64,000 bases of DNA from Xanthomonas prunicola (lineage in GTDB: Bacteria; Pseudomonadota; Gammaproteobacteria; Xanthomonadales; Xanthomonadaceae): assembly GCF_002846205.1 (NCBI RefSeq), contig NZ_PHKV01000001.1, positions 496,001 through 560,000 of the forward strand. Direction: 5' to 3'. Position 1 is the stretch's first letter. Each line of letters starts with the position of its first letter. The position numbers were made by a program, and so were the translations under genes. The notes beneath the pieces were generated by a model. It did not search any database. It saw nothing but the letters and a program-made list of their open reading frames with translations, and had not been told where the DNA came from. Shown here one piece after another: positions 63,346 to 64,000 of the stretch.

Positions 63346-64000
63346 TCAACGCTGCTCGGCGACAGCCTTGACCCGTCGCGTGAATTCGGCCAGTTCCGGC
63401 AGTTCGGGATCCAACTGGTGCGCCTCGTCCTGCGCACGACGGGCAAATGCTGCGTCCTCCTGGCCCAGCCGTTCGCTTCCGACCGCAATCCAGCGTTGTG
63501 CAAGGCGGCGCCTCGCGCCGGCCAGGGCGTCGGCATTGGGTGTCAGTGCCTGCCAAGCATCGAGACATCCACGCGCGGCACGCAGGCGGTTATTGCGCAG
63601 TTCGTCCTCGAAACAACGCTGGCTGGCCGGCACCACGCGCGCAGCGGCCTGCAGCACGCGCGGATCGCGCGGTGCCAGCGCCTGCGCGGCGCGCACCGCG
63701 TCGTAGGCGCTGGCACCAGGCGGGGTCATCCAGTGTTGCTGCGTTTCGGCATCGGCAACGCGCTGCAGCAATGCCCGCAGACGGCGCTCGCGCGTGCCGC
63801 GCGACAGGCCCGCGGTTGGGCCGCGCTGGGCATCTCTTGCGCGCGCAATCGCCTGCTCGGCCTGCACAATCGATGGAGCGCCCGGCACCAGCAGCTGCGC
63901 CTGACGCAACGATTGCAGCGCATCGTCAAAGCGGAAATCCGCCGCTTGCCGGATAGCCTGTGCGGCATACTCGTCCGTCACCTGATCGAGCCCCCGCTTG
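63346..64000 (-). CDS. TPR-like helical protein, partial at right edge
   Basis: At least 217 residues; the frame stays open to the edge of the window (KRGLDQVTDEYAAQ), so the real start is outside. A GTG at 63981 could start a 211-residue protein but has no clear ribosome site. The sequence is Ala/Arg-rich with paired helices in a loose tetratricopeptide pattern (AADFRFDDALQSLRQAQLLVPGAPSIVQAEQAIARARDA; AYDAVRAAQALAPRDPRVLQAAARV). It could be the tail of a larger kinase or scaffold protein. No catalytic motif is in the visible part. Confidence 0.6.
   Translation of the reverse strand, partial: KRGLDQVTDEYAAQAIRQAADFRFDDALQSLRQAQLLVPGAPSIVQAEQAIARARDAQRGPTAGLSRGTRERRLRALLQRVADAETQQHWMTPPGASAYDAVRAAQALAPRDPRVLQAAARVVPASQRCFEDELRNNRLRAARGCLDAWQALTPNADALAGARRRLAQRWIAVGSERLGQEDAAFARRAQDEAHQLDPELPELAEFTRRVKAVAEQR

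Overview
The window is a high-GC gammaproteobacterial chromosome segment that I read as Xanthomonas, close to the citri/euvesicatoria/oryzae group. The grounds are the nix-type N-glycan hydrolase cluster, two type III effectors recognisable as XopK and XopL that each follow a plant-inducible-promoter (PIP) box, the twitching chemosensory operon, and a dispersed short intergenic repeat.

Region 1 (1-24.5 kb, + strand) is a saccharolytic island. It runs: end of a GH18 gene, GH20 lipoprotein, GH2 beta-mannosidase, GH3 beta-xylosidase, TonB-dependent receptor, GH35, APC permease, PfkB kinase, GH4, GH125 alpha-mannosidase, GH92 alpha-mannosidase, second GH35. The GH18/20/2/3/125/92/35 set matches the described Xanthomonas nix pathway for plant N-glycans. 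The receptor and the tightly coupled GH35-APC-PfkB-GH4 genes sit between nixI and nixJ. They look like an import, phosphorylation and NAD-dependent hydrolysis route for a glycoside, possibly a glycosyl amino acid.

Region 2 (24.5-34.3 kb) is virulence and accessory DNA. It holds xopK (-) with PIP box, -10 and Shine-Dalgarno, a small unknown gene, a lone RebB-like R-body gene, a secreted sialidase-fold protein, xopL (+) with PIP box, cutC, and a Tat-exported glycosylasparaginase that could perform the last N-glycan step by cutting GlcNAc-Asn.

Region 3 (34.3-39.1 kb) holds a vWA lipoprotein, a sigma-70-like factor and a membrane-anchored proline/alanine-rich protein in overlapping frames, then a GNAT acetyltransferase.

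Region 4 (39.3-51.7 kb, - strand) is the Pil-Chp operon in the order pilG, pilH, pilI, pilJ, chpA, a degenerate CheB-like gene and a chpC-like CheW gene. ChpA is unusually large (2382 aa), with a roughly 550-residue Ala/His/Asp/Glu-rich linker.

Region 5 (51.9-64 kb) is mostly housekeeping: gshB-tonB, ADP-ribosylglycohydrolase-tsaB-dinG/yoaA helicase, a lipoprotein plus mrcB (PBP1b), a two-domain glycosyltransferase, and a partial TPR-like protein running off the right edge. No tRNA, rRNA, CRISPR array or insertion sequence was recognised.
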